Source: JAXMBX01 sp046349635 (GTDB taxonomy: Bacteria > Planctomycetota > Planctomycetia > Planctomycetales > Planctomycetaceae). Taken from it: a stretch of 64,000 nucleotides of DNA. Location: positions 11,873 to 75,872 of the forward strand of contig JAXMBX010000024.1 of NCBI GenBank assembly GCA_046349635.1, read 5' to 3'. Below the pieces are notes generated by a model. The model made no database searches. It had not been told where the DNA came from and saw only the letters and a program-made list of their open reading frames with translations. How positions within the stretch are numbered: the first letter of the stretch is position 1; every line of letters begins with the position of its first letter. Shown piece by piece: positions 62,515 through 64,000 of the stretch. The translations under genes were made by a program, and so were the position numbers.

Positions 62515-63738
62515 ATGACGTCTCCTGCTGTGACTTCGACCGCTTCGTCCCAGGTTCCCGATGCGTCGGGACGGTTCGGTGAATTTGGACGCCGCTTCGT
62601 TCCCGAAACCCTCATGAAGGCGCTGGAGGAGTTGACCGCGGAATATGCCCGCGCACAACAGGATCCGGAGTTCCAGAAGGAACTGGACCAGTTACTGAAG
62701 GATTACGTGGGGCGTCCCAGCCCGCTCTACTTCGCGAAGCGGCTGACCGAGAAATGCGGCGGGGCACAGATCTATCTCAAACGCGAAGACCTGAACCACA
62801 CCGGGGCCCACAAGATCAACAACGCGATCGGGCAGACGCTCCTCACCCTCCGGATGGGGAAGAAGCGGGTGATCGCGGAGACGGGGGCCGGGCAGCACGG
62901 GGTGGCGACGGCGACGGCGTGTGCGCACTTCGGGCTGGAGTGCGTCGTCTACATGGGAGAAGAAGACATCCGCCGCCAGAAGTTGAACGTGTTCAACATG
63001 CGGACGATGGGGGCGGAAGTCCGACCGGTGACGACCGGTTCCCGGACGCTTCGCGATGCGATCAATGAAGCGATGCGGGACTGGATGGCCTCCGTACAGA
63101 CCACCCATTACATCATCGGCTCGGTCGTCGGACCCCATCCGTTTCCGATGATCGTGCGGGACTTCCAGGCGGTGATCGGGCGGGAGACCCGACAGCAGTG
63201 CCTGGAGAAATTCGGACGGTTGCCGGATGAAGTGATCGCCTGCGTCGGCGGCGGGTCGAACTCGGCGGGAATGTTTTATCCGTTCGTCGAAGATAAACAG
63301 GTGCAACTCACCGGGGTCGAGCCGGGGGGACGCGGCGCGGAACTGGGACAACATGCCAGCACGCTCAGCTACGGCAAAAAGGGAGTCCTGCACGGCAGCT
63401 ACAGCTATGTCCTGCAGAATGATGACGGGCAGACGAGCGACGTGCATTCCGTCTCGGCGGGATTGGATTACCCCGGCGTCGGCCCGGAACACAGCTACTG
63501 GAAGGACACCAAGCGGGTCAGTTACGTCCCCGTGAGCGACGACGAGGCGCTGGGGGCATTCAATACGCTCGCGCAGATGGAAGGGATTCTCCCGGCCCTG
63601 GAGAGTTCGCATGCGGTGGCGCAGGTGCTCAAATCCGCCGGCAAGCGTTCCCCGAATGACATTGTCGTCATCTGTCTCTCCGGTCGCGGGGACAAGGATG
63701 TGTATGAAGTGGCGCGATTGCAGGGAAAAGAAATCTGA
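62515..63738 (+). CDS. trpB: Tryptophan synthase beta chain
   Basis: 407 residues. Beta-type features: N-terminal GRFGEFGRRFVPETLM, PLP lysine in NHTGAHKINNA (K100), the phosphate-binding CVGGGSNSAGM, and a SGRGDKD end. It condenses indole with serine to tryptophan. Sequence similarity is to TrpB1, the form that pairs with TrpA, whose gene starts 60 bases downstream. Confidence 0.97.
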   Translation: MTSPAVTSTASSQVPDASGRFGEFGRRFVPETLMKALEELTAEYARAQQDPEFQKELDQLLKDYVGRPSPLYFAKRLTEKCGGAQIYLKREDLNHTGAHKINNAIGQTLLTLRMGKKRVIAETGAGQHGVATATACAHFGLECVVYMGEEDIRRQKLNVFNMRTMGAEVRPVTTGSRTLRDAINEAMRDWMASVQTTHYIIGSVVGPHPFPMIVRDFQAVIGRETRQQCLEKFGRLPDEVIACVGGGSNSAGMFYPFVEDKQVQLTGVEPGGRGAELGQHASTLSYGKKGVLHGSYSYVLQNDDGQTSDVHSVSAGLDYPGVGPEHSYWKDTKRVSYVPVSDDEALGAFNTLAQMEGILPALESSHAVAQVLKSAGKRSPNDIVVICLSGRGDKDVYEVARLQGKEI

Positions 63739-63798
63739 CCTCGGCCTCCTCCTTTCTGACTTTTTCTATTCTGAGTTTGAATCGGTTCGGACGACACC

Positions 63799-64000
63799 AT
63801 GACGATTGCCTCGACATTTGAGAAACTTCGCGCGGAACAGCGGATGGCGTTCATGCCGTTTATTACCGCCGGGGATCCCGACCTGGCGTTCACGCGCGAG
63901 ATGATCCTGGAACTGGCGCAGCGCGGGGTGGATCTGATCGAGGTTGGGTTTCCATACAGCGATCCGATCGCCGACGGCCCGGTGATTCAGGCGTCCTACA
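63799..64000 (+). CDS. trpA: Tryptophan synthase alpha chain (partial, runs off window)
   Basis: The first 67 codons are present. FMPFITAGDPD and LIEVGFPYSDPIADGPVIQAS are hallmark TrpA segments, including the catalytic Glu in the E-V-G-F-P region and the Asp in YSDP. It follows trpB in the same operon. Confidence 0.95.
   Translation, partial: MTIASTFEKLRAEQRMAFMPFITAGDPDLAFTREMILELAQRGVDLIEVGFPYSDPIADGPVIQASY

Noticed and set aside
1..64000. CRISPR arrays, prophage, insertion sequences or an origin
   Set aside because: No spaced direct-repeat array, no phage structural or transposase protein, and no dnaA/parAB-type genes or DnaA-box cluster were seen.

Overview
The window looks like chromosomal DNA of a high-GC planctomycete. 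Supporting this are two DUF1501 proteins with twin-arginine leaders, an ECF-type sigma factor next to a soluble Ser/Thr kinase, a very large tandem-fused UvrA, several small secreted proteins of odd composition, a glucose/sorbosone-dehydrogenase-type beta-propeller fused to two c-type haem motifs, and a cytochrome b fused to two more haem motifs. I see no phage, plasmid, CRISPR or insertion-sequence genes. The assignment rests on gene content read by eye, not on a search.

Layout. 0-9 kb (mostly minus strand): Tat-exported sulfite-oxidase-like protein (partial), small Pro/Val-rich secreted protein, D-threonine-aldolase/D-serine-dehydratase-like PLP enzyme, secreted beta-propeller, HrpB helicase, SDR dehydrogenase, small anchored protein, PaaK-like ligase. 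9.4-18.8 kb: hypothetical protein coupled to a SNF2 ATPase, Tat-exported SGNH hydrolase, a decayed ychF fragment, a Ser/Thr kinase with two PAS domains, a divergent NTF2-like/HxlR pair, and intact ychF. 18.9-25.9 kb: SIS protein, diiron-type MBL protein and amidohydrolase in one operon; a double-DUF1801 protein bracketed by a dispersed repeat; orphan histidine kinase; nadD. 26-34 kb: priA broken by many small indels, lipoprotein, TIM-barrel isomerase-like protein, MFS transporter, exported FAH-family protein and a TIM-barrel-like secreted protein. 34-37.7 kb: kinase and sigma factor operon, Gly-rich secreted protein, terminators, tRNA-Glu(CUC). 38-48.8 kb: secreted protein with two compensating frameshifts, RluA-type pseudouridine synthase, tandem UvrA with a frameshifted C-terminal extension, zinc-ribbon protein that probably starts at AUC.

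48.9-54.7 kb is the most interesting part. Two adjacent operons, one for an HTTM (vitamin K gamma-carboxylase-like) membrane protein with a small partner and one for a YkgJ-like anchored protein, a Rieske protein and a cytochrome b/c fusion, carry the same 19-base promoter sequence built on a 6-4-6 dyad (TGGATA-AAAA-TATCCA). In the second promoter the dyad directly follows a consensus TTGACA-N17-TAATAT. In the first it touches a TTGACA from upstream. This suggests one regulator controlling both a quinol-oxidising complex and an HTTM module. 54.8-64 kb: two DUF1501 genes (the first with an in-frame amber codon), a small coupled protein, RtcB, the beta-propeller/cytochrome protein with a small CxxC protein, then trpB and the start of trpA.

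Small disruptions occur at four loci (priA, the 38-39.8 kb gene, the uvrA 3' end, the first DUF1501 gene). Most are single-base gains or losses that leave the flanking protein sequence well conserved, so consensus errors are a real alternative to gene decay.
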